From: Megalonaias nervosa
Lineage: Eukaryota; Mollusca; Bivalvia; Unionida; Unionidae
Direction of reading: 5' to 3'
Assembly (NCBI GenBank): GCA_016617855.1
Contig: JAECUM010003730.1
Coordinates: forward strand, 1-64,000
Length of the DNA: 64,000 nt
Shown here: in pieces, positions 1 through 13,000 of the stretch
Position numbering within the stretch: position 1 is the stretch's first letter
How the letters are laid out: each line of letters opens with the position of its first letter
Position numbers and translations under genes: made by a program
Notes under the pieces: model-generated
What the model saw: only the letters and a program-made list of their open reading frames with translations
Database searches by the model: none
What the model was told of the DNA's origin: nothing

Positions 1-3000
1 CAAATCTTGATGGAAAGCATGAAAAAAAGAGCTCCTGTTGTAAGCTATGGAATTTTTAATTTATCTTCCTTAAATAAACCAAAATATTTAGGTCTATGAT
101 TCCTTATTCATAATGGAGCTAAGCCAACCTTATACACAAAACTATGAGAACAAATTACGAAAATGGTCCTTTAAAATTGTTATACTGGAACTGTATAAAT
201 TGGAGAAACAAACCACCACAAACAAAAACTTGATAGGGTTCATGTAGATAGTATTTTCATTCATAGATAGAACAAAGTATGAATATAGGAAAAAACCCAA
301 CAAACCTGCATACAAGAACTTGGCATAACACACAACACCATATAACTCAAATATTATGAGAAATATCAGACAAAGCAAACAGCCAATCACAGAACAAAAG
401 GCAAAAGACTTCCTTCATACCAAAGATGTCAAAATCAAACAAAGTTTTGAATGAATTTTCCATGCATAATTTGAAGACAACAAACTGACAAAACTGAAAG
501 TTGACTCACTGTAGCCTGTGACTGGCAGTATTAAAAGAGCAAAATAAAATTATATTTAAACAAATATATTTGCATGAAACACTCAAAATAAGAAAGAACT
601 AGGAGATGAATTTAAACACTGCTAGGAAAAAATGCATTCAGTATTGGTGTACTAAGAACCTGACGAACTGCTGATTTAAACTAATTCATTAACTACAGAC
701 CAATCATTACTTTCCTTTAATGCACTCTGTAAGTTTAACATACAATGGATTTTGATTGCATTCTCTCTTTGATTCACTTGCGTCTTGATATTATGAATTG
801 TGACCAAAGAGGTTCTTCGCAGCTCATTTGTAAGCTTGTAATCAGTCACAGCATGTGCCAGTAGGCAATGCAGTCTTCCTATAACCTATTTATAACATCT
901 ATGCCAATGGTGTTCATAATGTGTGATCTTCTAAACCGATCTATCAACTTTCCAAGCTATTTATGTCTAATACAAGGCATACTGGTCTTGTAGGCATTCA
1001 GTACTACCTCAGCTATTTTAGAATTTGATTTGACATTTCTTTAAATGGTGGTTATACACTACATTTCATACCTTATCTATCAATATTCCTTGCAAGTTCA
1101 TTATATACATGCCCCGTAAAATACATGCATGCCCATAGAAATACATACATGAAAATCATTGTTGAATTATGCTGACAATCTTACACCAGGCCAACTAAGA
1201 GGTGATCCAGGGAAAACCAGATCGAATCTTGTGCTATGATGACCCAATGAAAGCACTACATGTTGGAAAAATTATGAAATACCCCCTGCACTGGAAATGA
1301 CTGGACACAAAATCAGCTTTTCATGACCCAATTTAGTGCCAGTATGCCACTGTAAAAGTCCACAATGATCAATCAATTTTGTTTGTACATTTTGTGATGA
1401 CACTTAAAGTGCTGATTACTCAGCAATCAGAAGTGAACAGACTTTAGTAAAACTACTTTAATATTCAATTTTAGAACAATGAATAATTTAAGATCAGTAA
1501 AAGTGCCTACATGACTGCAGACATTTTTTTTATGAGTGTCGAGAACCTTGTTAAGTTTCTTTGTGTGAGAGAAATTACTTTTTTCCGTCTTGACAAACAT
1601 TTAACTTTTAAAATGTTAAAAGCTGTTCATAATATGTTCTTTTTTGGGAGAAAATGAGAGCGCGTGGACGAGAAAAAATTATAGAAAGGGTATAATATTC
1701 TCACACATAAACAGAACCAGGTTCTCAACACTCATAGATATAAACAAGGCAAGTTAGTAGGCGTGCTCACGTTATCACATGCTATAAATACTCAGCAGTG
1801 ACGTTATAAATATGTTATGCAAGACTGCATTGGCTACTGGCACATTCTGTGTGCTATATGACTGCTAGTTACCAGCTATCTGGGATGAACATTGTCAGTC
1901 ACAATTTGAAAACAAGTTGCAACTGGGTCAATAAGACAATGCAATTAAAATTCAGCATACGAAAGACTGACTATTATTTTGAATATAAAAACATGATTTC
2001 TGGCATAAAATCACAACAGTCCAATTTAAGTCGGACTTGTCTGGAGTCAATATAATAGTACAAAACCATTTAAAAATAGTATACATTTACATTTTAGGCT
2101 TCAGTGCAGTCTCTGGTTCAAAAAACTAGATTGTTGTCAAGTTAATTAATAAGCACACTTTTGATATTATTGAACCCATGAATGAATTTCATAGCTTGGT
2201 ATAAAATTATAACTGGAACAAGGTCCCTGAAAGGTGTCCTTGGGCAAAGATTTTGAATCCAATTGCCATAAAACACCAAACCAAAGGAATCATTCATGAT
2301 ATGCTAACAAGTCCATGCTTTGCAATCACATCAGTATAAATTTACTTCAACTACATTAGGTCACATGTATGGATAAAAAAATGCATATCTAATAACGCAC
2401 AATTAAATTTTATATCCTGGTCTAAAAGGAGTTAACGACAAATGAAAACGCCACCTCGTGTCTCTTTGAATGAGGCGCAATATTTTCCACTTTGTTTTCC
2501 AATCTGTATTCTCCAGACTTGCTTTGTACCATTTTGGAAACTATTGTAGACTAAACTGATTTTTGAGTGACTGGATTCTATTTCTCCATATTTATTTTCA
2601 CTTTTCATACACCTGGAGTACATTAACTAAGACAGTGTCATGGACTTGAAGATTTTCTTTAAATAGCCATTACATTTCCATATAACATATAGCAATGACA
2701 GCCAAAATCTGATTGGATCATACAACTATTACAACAGAGTCTGAACTTTATAGATTCTCAATCAAGTTGTCAAAACAAACTTTATATCTGAAATGTCACA
2801 CTTAATTAGTCGAGAGTGGAAAATGTCTCAAATGCAAGCTAGGAGTTTTTTTTATTTTCAGGCATGGTCATACACAGCCTATGAATAGCATTCTTGATGT
2901 GTATCTTCGTAATTGACTCTTACGACTCAAACTTATAACAACCTGTAATATGACAAGAAATCCAAAGCAAATAATGACATTTTTGGTGTGGTGACTGGCT

Positions 3001-3845
3001 GAAGTATATTCATGTCAAATACAGAGAAGATCTGATTGTACAGATGAAGAGATACAAACTTGTGGTTCATACTGCCCTGGAGGTCTTTTTCATTGATTTT
3101 TCATGGAATTTAAAGGATTTCCAAAGTTTTCATGGAGTATTTTTCTTACAGAAAGTGGGTAAAACTCCTTGTGTTTTAATTATAAACTTAGCTAATTCAC
3201 ATTCCTTACTAAATCAGTGATCCAACAACAAATGTGAATAGCACACAAATATAGCAAAAGAACATTATTCTACCTATCTTGTGTCATTTGATCCATTCCA
3301 TTTTATCCCGTTACATTTTATTTTTCAAAAATATGTAAATAACACAAATTGTTAATTTAAGAAATGATATACTGCATGTATATTCCCGAAAATAAATTCA
3401 AGGAATTTATATGGTAACCCCTCAAAGAAGTATGAATGTTTAATGACCATAATAATACTATTTCTATGTCCATTGCCCTAACAACTGGGAGAAAATATTT
3501 CATTCTGACCTGTCTTTGCATTAAATTTCCTCTCTTCATTCTGAGATGTTTGAGAAAATATTTAATGAATTAAAGCTCCAAATATACCCACCATGCCCTT
3601 GGAGTTGTGACAATGATGCAAGAATGGAATTTCTGTGAAGAAATGTGCAAATACGCATTTTACTTCTGTGCAATAAAAATCAGTTATATACAGTACAATT
3701 ATATACCTTGATCTTAAAAGAAAGATTTTCTCCATTACCAATATTTTCATTTCAATAAGCTTAATGCGAGATTCGCATTATATTAAGGAGCATTTAATTA
3801 TTTTGTTTAGATCATTTTCTTTGTTTACCCCATTCATATACTTAC
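1..3845. other. RBFOX intron 7 (incomplete), no recognised feature
   Basis: This is AT-rich intron downstream of exon 7. I looked for a minus-strand exon entering in phase 2 with the Tyr/Ala/Gly-rich RBFOX C-terminus and found none. The short open frames have no recognisable domains. I see no clear repeats. Confidence 0.6.
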
Positions 3846-4002
3846 GGTGCATATTGCAAAGCTGTGGCTGCTGTTGCAAGTGGCGATGGATGTCGTAAAG
3901 CTGCTGCAGCTGCGGCTGCAGCAGCAGTGTAAGCACCCCGAGCAGCTACTGCAGCTGCCCTTCCTCTTGTTAAGGCCACGCCTCTCAGGGCAGCAGCTGA
4001 AA
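3846..4002 (-). CDS. RBFOX: RBFOX coding exon 7, Ala-rich C-terminal segment
   Basis: The 157-nt exon begins after TTTCCCCAG and is phase 1 in, phase 2 out. It encodes [20 protein letters not shown], then a run of nine alanines, and ends ALQYAP at CACC|GTAAGT. AALRG...RGR is the conserved nuclear-localisation-like RG patch just after the RRM linker in invertebrate RBFOX. The alanine run is encoded by mixed GCN codons (GCT, GCA, GCC), not a pure triplet repeat. A second in-frame acceptor lies 6 nt downstream (TTTCAG, exon start 3996) and would drop Val-Ser. The next exon is not visible in the remaining 3.8 kb. Confidence 0.93.
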
Positions 4003-7000
4003 CTGGGGAAATACTGAAAGGGGAATCATCATCAGCATTAAAATAAAAAGCATGCATGGTCAAGCAAAAGGAAAGACATGTAGAGTAAAAATGTTGTAAA
4101 GTAGAATACATGATGCAGAGAGAAATCAATTAGTGTAGGACATTTTCAAACCAGGCATTTTTTATTCATATGTTACATACAGATGCATAAAAAGGAACTA
4201 GCTTGCCATATCAAAACTGTTTACATTCTAGAATTTTTAAAGATCTGCAATCCAATGCAAAATTTGTTGGCATGTCCCACATGGCTTGAATAGGTATGGG
4301 TTGAGGGTTTTGAGGAAGATCAACATATAAACTAGGATGTTATAATCTACATAAATATTCATCTCATTCAATAAAATCTGTCTTCCAAATAGGGCAACAA
4401 GCACTGAATAGACATTATTCAAGGCATTATAAAATTAGGGTTCTTGCTAAAAGGGATGGCCATTCATCGGTGAATGCACAAGTTCTGCTTTATCAATCAT
4501 AATCATAAAACATCTATTATGCACATCTTGTGTTAGCCAATCTGTACTCATATGCACAAGATTCATTCATGAGACTATAAAAATGCAACCAGCAAGCCCC
4601 CTTCCAACATAAAATAGCACTCAGTAAAATCTGCCCTTCATTTCAAATGCACATTATTCATTCATGCCATCCACACCTAGGAAAAAAAAATAAAAAACAC
4701 CCTGAAGTATTTCCCTTCATTCCTTCATTAATAATAACTACCAATCCCAACTTCCCAATAATTAGGTTTAGTATTTTATAGTGTGCAACATCAATGTGTG
4801 AAAGACAATGAAAATACCTCCCATGAAACTGATTTCTGATAAAGTGATTATTGCACTTCCTATAGAAGAAGCAGGCAGAAAAAAAGGAAAAGATGCCAAG
4901 CTATTTTTCCTTAGTCTCAAAGTTAAAGAAATTTCAAAAAATTTAAGTGTTCATATTATAACTTTCTTAAAACTGTATTCTGCAAATTACAACAAAACTA
5001 CTATGCATTAAAATACCTTTGCAGAAGCCATGGAAAATCAGATATCTCAATCTTTCTGATGATTATGTAATAGACAGGTAATTACAACTTCTGCAGAAAT
5101 TCATACCAAGTTCTATTAGTGTTTTCATGATGAATGGGAAGACATTACAGCTCTACTAATGTCAACGGAAAAACCATGAAGAGCATTGATGAATAGCTCA
5201 ACAATTCAGAACTTAGCAGATATTACACATCTTTTATCACACTGATACATCTTAATGTTTGAGCATTATTTCAGTCTATTAGTGAATTGGAATTTTGTTT
5301 TCACAAATTTAAGCATTTATATCTCTTGTCCATATGTCTATGCAATCCTGCCATCCAGGGACAGATCCAAATGATAAGTCATGTGACTTATGTAGCAAGT
5401 GGACTAAAACTGACAATGTTGTGTATGTCAAGATATAAGAAGGCTTCAGCAATGGCACCTATACTTATGGTGAGCTCTTTACATCACAATTTCTGAGTGT
5501 TTAAACGTTTGCTTAATGTGGGTAAATTGTAAATCTGATTCAAGATTGTATTTTTAAAAAAAAACTTTAAAAAAATGTATAGGTATGTATTATTTGGAAG
5601 CAAGCACTTGATGAGATATCTGATTTTTGACATGGGTTCTGCCCTGTTCCTCCAAAACTGGTATACTGTTCAATAGGGAAACTTCCAAAATGATATTTTA
5701 CAGAAAGCTACAAGTGATTAGTTTTCCTTTTTGATTTTTGAAACTTATCCTGAATGCTTTTATTGTAGTATTCATAAGATTTAGCAAAAGCTTTCAGACC
5801 TGTCACAATTTTGGCATTATATTACACTAAGCAATAAAAACCAAAATCCCTTAGTACTCTTCATCTAACAGTGGGTGTGAAATGTAGTGACAATAAAATG
5901 TTCAACCTTACTGAGTATCAAATGTATGGTAAACACTATTTGTTAAGGCAAATATGACTTTCATTTTATAAAATGATGCCCCCACAGGAATGAAACCAAT
6001 GTTGATAATTTATTGAACAAAATCAGAAATTCATCTGCATAAATATTACATGATTAATAACATTCATCAGCAAAAATATAATAAAATTTGCTTCTGTTAG
6101 ACCATGGAAGTTTCCCTGAAGGACTTTTAAGACAGGGCCAACATTCATAAATACAACTTAACTTTGTGAATAATTGATTACATCGATACAAATATTTTCA
6201 TGCAATTCCACCCACCCCATATCATCCTTTTTTTTGGTGTATAGAATATTTACTTGTCAAACAAAACTCCATCAATGCATTGAGACAATTTTTTTTTTAA
6301 CCCTGCTGTTGGACCTGTCTTAAAAGTTCTGTACATAATGTATTTACTTGGATCATATCAGAGGACAAGGTCTTACCATTTGGGATAGTGGTAGCTACAG
6401 CAGTTTTTTTGGTCATAACACGGGCAGTGGCATTGTTTACCTGATTGTAAAATGTCAAGAGTTAAAGCAAGATCACTACAAACATTCACACATTCCAACA
6501 TTCAATTTACAAACAAATTCTATGAGTGGAGTGTTCAATCTGTCTAGCAGTTCAAAAACTCAAATAAGTTCATCATTTGTTAATTTTAACATTTTCAAGG
6601 TTTTCAAATTTCTAACAAGTTCTGATTAATTTTTTTGACTCATTTAGCTTTACTGCCAAAAAATGACAATGTTTCCTGAAAAATAAATCTTCTAACTTTG
6701 TAAAATATGGATGAAGCCGAGTTAAGTCTGCCTCTTGACAATTTTCACAAGACTAAACAGATTTAATGAACACCATCTTCTTCCATCACATATTTTATCA
6801 TATGCATGATTTCTCTACTTGCATATTTTACAAAAATTCAACTGCAGAAAAAAGATTTACACAGTATTTTTGCCTCTGTCACAATTATCAGGAACCTGCA
6901 TCATGGCTGATAAAAATGAGAAAATGTATACACTCTGATGTACAAAATTTTATAATAATATTGCAAAGTAACAGAAAGTAAAGAAATTTCAACAAAATAG

Positions 7001-10000
7001 ATTACTGGATTAATTTATGCAACTTCATAAAAAAGTTTTCTAGTTTACTTAGGCTTTAATCGATCTATAACAGCATCATTTGACATGGAAGAAGATAGCA
7101 TTCTACTCCATATGAACGTTCAAGGTAGCTGCACTGCCACTTAGCATACTGAAGACCCTAAGATGTCATAAAGGACATTATTGATTCTTTAAATGATTAT
7201 TGGGGGAAAATACTGGATGTCGGACATAAGCAGTATATGAAAGAGAACATTAACTTTTTTTTACATGCAAAAGCCAACTAGACTTTAACTATAGGATAAA
7301 ACAATGCCACAGTTCACAACTTAAATATAAGCTGTGGAATAACATCAGTAACCTGTGATCATTCACCTGGCCAACATCAACTAACAGCCAAAAGCAATAG
7401 CAGTTGGCCAGATACTTCCTTCAGAATTTTTTTCCCAATGCAGTTGACAGCAGATTTTATAAAATGATTTTCACAATTTCCCTACATTTTATATCTGCAT
7501 CCATATATCATGGCATATCAGCATTATTATTTGTCCAATAATGAAAGGCTTATATGCCAAAACACCAAAGCTAATCAAATTTTGTTAAGCATTTTTAAAC
7601 AGATAAATCTGTCTAAATTTTCCATTTTTAGTAATGGTGGCCATCTGCTGGTGGCTCAGCATCATGTGAACAAAATTTAAAGCACTTCATGCTAGAATGT
7701 CTTCTTTTTAATTCGGTTCAATTCTGCAGTTCATGTTCTTATTGAAAAAAAAGTTGTTTCTGTATTCTGAAACTGGCCAAATTTAAAGACAGATCGGTAT
7801 CAGTTGCATAAAATTGAAAGCCTCTCTGTCAGGATGCTTTCAAATTCAATTTCAGTAGCTTTTAAACCTTACATTTAAATGCCTATATATTTTTAGAAAT
7901 TGTGGCTATATCATATCATGGATCAACATCTTTATACATAAATTTAATGTCTTCTATGCCAGGATGATCTATCAAATTATGCTGAACAATTCTTTATAAG
8001 CTATTTTAAGGGCTTTCATTTTTTAAATGGTGCCATTTCTTGAAATCTTTTTTTTTGTTTCCAGTTTCTTTGCTGTATACATAGCACAGAAATGGGTGAC
8101 CATGCTACAGGTTAAACAAAAGAGAAGAAAGCAAAATACATGTAAACAGTTTCTCTTCCAATTATGTTGCTCTGTTCTATACAGTGCATGTGTGTGTGGA
8201 TATTTAATCTGATTTTCATGTTTAATGGGCAAATAAGCTCTATTACTGTGTATAAAAAGTGGCAGAATATTCAGAAGCAGTACAGCTACCTCTGGCTGAT
8301 CTCCAGACATCAAGATAATGATCCAAAATTTGCAAAGCTCCTGTCAGAAATGAATCCCTTGTATAAAATTCCAGCGTTTGTGACTAAGAAAATCAGCATC
8401 TAAACAGAGATATAGAGGGAATTCCATACTGCTTGTATACTAATATGAAAAAAGCAACAGGTCTACTTCCAACCTCAGCAGCCACTGTTCTCAGGTTACT
8501 GGGGAAACCAAAACTTATTAAAAGGGCTAGTCTTTTGGTGTATTTTCTAGAGACTGAACAAGTGAAGAAGGCCTTCACTGTATCCTACACATTTTTGGAG
8601 AAAACTTTGCCCTTTTCAGAAAAACGTTTGTAATATTTTGATTTTTTACTTCTCCGGTATAGAGTTATTAATCTGTAAAAAAAAATTATAATGCTTTAGG
8701 AGTGCTCTCAGCTTAGTGAAATTTGAATTTGAGCCCATTATTATAAACCTTGCAGTTAAGAGACAAGTCTTTTTTTCCCTTAAAAATAATCATTTCATTT
8801 TACCAAACCCCAAACAAATGAAAATATCCTGATGGTGAAAGAGAACATGCTTGATTATTTATCGTAATACAAGACAAGATAATTATACTATTTATCACTT
8901 ATATTTTCAGTCAGGTATCATATTTAATGAAGATGTTTTTAAGTTAACAAGTCTGAAATTTAGGAATTAACCATTAGTTTGGGAGAGGGGCCTAAGATTC
9001 TCTTTTGAACCTGGATATATTTGTTTCTTTTACCTCAACATATTTTTTCAACTGATAATGGAAAAAAAGATGTGCTTTTTTTTTTCTTCTTCCAAAAATC
9101 TGAGCAAGAAATTTTATTTACTATTTAGGTCTGGAAATATTACCCACTCTAAATGGTGCATCCCTTAGATGTGAATGGGTTTAAGTATGATACTATGTAC
9201 ATGCACCTACAGCACAGACACCACTGCTGCAGAAAATCTGGCTTCTCTGTAACCATACACAACACTCCAAAGGCTGCTGAGTTTGGCATATGGCCTATTA
9301 CAAATCTTGCAGTGGGAAGCCTGACTTAAAGATGCAGTTTACATGTCCAAAAAAGTGGGCTGTTCTTTGGGAATCTGTGTTTTTATCTGGTTTAAATTTC
9401 ACATACATCAAGTTCTTATTTGAATAGCCTAAAGCAGACATGGTAATCAGCTGCTGCAGTAAGGAAATGATGGTGTGGGGGATGTGGGTACCCCTCAGGA
9501 GCCAAAAGGAATTTTTCCTAGGCATGTCTGGAGAGATAAACACCAGCCTATATAAATCACTGATGTCTGAGAGATCTGATTCACTAGGAGGGCCAGCAAG
9601 GGGGAATACATTGGTGTCTTTCTTGCTACACAAATAAGTAACAATATAAATGCATTCTAAAAACTTTAAACTTTCAGCTACTGTTTTTCCAGCAGACAAC
9701 AAAAAAATAAAATAATAAATGTACATCTTTTTAAAGTGCAAAAGAAAACCAATGTATAAGTTGTATTTAAAAGAAATATTTTCCCCATGCAAATGAAAAA
9801 CAGACCCCATCTGGCTCAGAATACAAAAACCACAGGAAGTACCCATCTGCAGCTTCCATTAAGCTTATCTACTCAACATCATAGGACAGAATGCAGGAAG
9901 AAAGGTCAGAGGCCACTGACAGCATGCCAAGCACCATTTCAGACTGGACCAAATTTCACAAAAAGTTTCAATGAGAATAAATTCTAGTCATTTATTAATG

Positions 10001-13000
10001 AATAAAAAATCTGCATGTTAAAAGCCTAAAGCCAATTTATGAGCTTGGCATGGTAAAATATTTTAGACAGGATATATTTCACACAGGCATAAAATTTCGA
10101 TGTGGAGTTGTTTTCGTGCTTTATGGCACAATACAAATAGGTTATTTAGCATGAGGCAGTTGGGGTAAAATGCCATGCTGGTAGGATTTGAACCCACACT
10201 ATTAAGTGTCAGATGAGGATCACTGAGAAACAAAACAAGAAATAAGCCAAATTCACTTAGAATTACAAGGTAAAATAAAATACATAATCGCATCAAATTC
10301 CTTTTCTTTAGCAAATAATTATAGGGCTTGAGAAAGTGCTTGAAACTTTTAATCGATGGCACAATGACTTCCCCTTTGCTGGCCCCTGTACACAAATCTA
10401 ATTAACAATGCTACTGCAGAAGTTTAAATAAGCAGATCTTTTTGTGATTGCAGATGCTGACATTTGAAAGCATTAACTTTCAGTACACCAATTTCAGATA
10501 ATTACAAGAAAGGGGGCTGGGATTGTACTGAATGCCATATGTTCAATGTACTTGTTTTGCATGAAAACAAAACTGTCCCAAACCTGGATGAGGGGAAGCT
10601 CTGTCTTTGATGTGTATGCCAAATGATGCATACTATACATTCACTTGCTTATAAGCAAACAGCAAGCAACAAAGATCCAGATCAGCTGTAGCATAATGTG
10701 CCTGCTGATCAGGGTCAATGTTGTTTGTTCTACTGATTACTCCTAACAAACTGCATAGACCCAGATCTGCCAGTGCATTATGCAAGGGCAGATCTGGGTC
10801 TGTGCAGTTGGACTCACCTTATGAGTATGTACAGTATTTACAACAACAACAAAAAAAAACCCATTAATAAAAAACATTTTAAAGTTAATCAAGGCTTCTT
10901 TCATTAAAATTAAACTCCAATGAAAAAAAAATAAACTGGAGCTGATTATTTAGTCAAGCTTCAAATCTGTTTCCTTATTACCAGACTATGTATTAATCGT
11001 TTTTTTACTGTTAAAATCGTAAAGCTGACAAATTTTGGCAAACTAAATTGACATCTTTTTAACAGTTTCCTCCCCTGATGGAATTAAATCAAAAATAGAA
11101 GAAAAAAAAACTCCCCAAAACTTTGAAGCATTTTCAGTTAATCATGCCAATCCACCCCCCACCCCCCATCTTTAAAATGGCTCTACAAATGCCACATTTT
11201 GTTAACTTGTCCTTTTTTTTTTTAAAATTTGTTTTCTACATTATAACTTTCTGTAATGACACATTTTTATATCCATATTCTGTTGGAACAAATTCATATT
11301 TACTGATCTTTTGATATAGGAAATAATTTATGCTGTTTTTTTTTTTTCTTCTAGATTTCAAAAATGTTGAAGACTGAGAAAATATCTTTCATGTAGTCAA
11401 CTGTTTTTATGCCGATTCCAGTTATGTTATACCTATGAATAGCATACCAGTAATATCAATTTTTTACAGCATGTTTCCCAAAAAATTGAACGTTTTTATT
11501 CAAGTACAGATTTAAAAATATAAAAGGCGTGTAGAAAGTTAATGCTTTGAAATCTGCAGCCCAAGTATAAAGGGCTAAAATAAAACATTAGAAAATTCAA
11601 ATAAAATATTACACCTACCTAATTCATTAACCTCCTGACTATGCAATTGTGTCACCTATCATGGCTTTACATATTTGCTATCAAGAATGAAATGGAGTGT
11701 ATTGGTGTTGTTGTCTTAATAAATCATATTTTTAAAGACAGAATAATTCAGATATGGATTATCTCATTAAAGAAAATAAATCACAGCATGAAGAAATGCC
11801 AACATAATGAAAAGTACCAATATAAGAAAAACATATAAGAGTAATAATAATAAAACAAAAAGCTATTTCAAATCGAAAATGCACAAGTTTCTTCATCAGT
11901 TAATACTGGATAAACATACTTGCCACAGAAACATTTGGAGGCTTTCAGACAATTATATATTTCTGGCAACAATGAAACCAAGATCACGCAACTCAATATG
12001 CACCCATAAACATTTGCTAGATGGTGTGAAAAGGGACAAAAAATAGATGACTATTACTGTTTGGAAAAAAGGGGAAAAAAAATTGAGCTGGTTGTATGGC
12101 TTTTCATACAACAATGCATTACAACAAAAACATACAAATAATGAACAGGCATTTCTTAATACTGCACAAAGAGATGAATAATGAAAGGACTTAGCGTCAG
12201 TGTGTGCTACCACATAAAAATGGTAAACGTCCATGCACCTCAATTTTTCTTCCCTCAACCACAGTGCCGTTCAATTTCTCTCGTGCTCGGTCTGCATCAG
12301 CGCTATTTTGGAAAGTTACGAAACCAAATCCCTGCATGCATGAGGAAAATAAGGATCATGCATTAAAATTACGTGCAAACAACATTTTTTCATAGAATAT
12401 CAATTCCATCATGTTAACATTATGGTATCCATGCTTTTCAATACAGTAAACATAATACAGTACATACTGTGTCTCAATACAAAGTGTTCATAATTGTAAA
12501 TCATCAAAAGAAACAAAGTTGCTCTGCTTCCAAAACCCTCATTTACCTTTCTTACCTAACCTTAACTTTTCAAGTGGTATTAAAGGAAGATTACAGAAAT
12601 GCTTTGTTGTTTAGTATGCACCGAAAATGAGCTTATGTGCTAAAGACGAAAGGTGAAATAAATGAAACTGCAAGAACAGATTTTCATCAGTTACTAAGCA
12701 CATCACAAACTGCAAGAATGAAGGTTACTTTCCCTATTTTACCAAATGTATAGTACCACTCACATAGCTTGTGTACATGCGCCGAGTCACTTTTTGCAGT
12801 TATAGGTGTAATTTAGGAGAATTTGATTACACATACCTTTAAATGGCATTTATTCACTTTATTTCACTTCCTGACCATCAGAATTTCGATGATGATTATT
12901 GTATAAATTCCTCAAGAAATGTTTAATGGCAAATTCAATGATAATGTACATCAACATTTTTAGATACAGTCATCTAAGCGCAGTGATCCCGTTTAAACCG

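Larger units (their letters stand above)
6441..12238. other. RBFOX intron 5
   Basis: The 5.8-kb intron holds the foldback element at 10631-10836 and the unassigned open frame at 9298-9846. A pyrimidine/C-rich stretch lies near 11150. A tRNA B-box-like 'ggatttgaacccacac' sits near 10187 without a matching body. The rest is AT-rich with no recognised feature. Confidence 0.55.

Noticed and set aside
1..3845. Search for the C-terminal RBFOX exons
   Set aside because: No minus-strand stretch with Tyr/Ala/Gly-rich coding and a phase-2 acceptor was found, so the gene is left open at the window edge.
6348..6629. 93-codon plus-strand frame
   Set aside because: It is antisense to RBFOX exon 6, whose VNNATARV reading explains the conservation.
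10180..10230. tRNA gene or SINE from a B-box-like 'ggatttgaacccacac'
   Set aside because: No A-box at the right distance, no cloverleaf, and no related body or target duplication was found.
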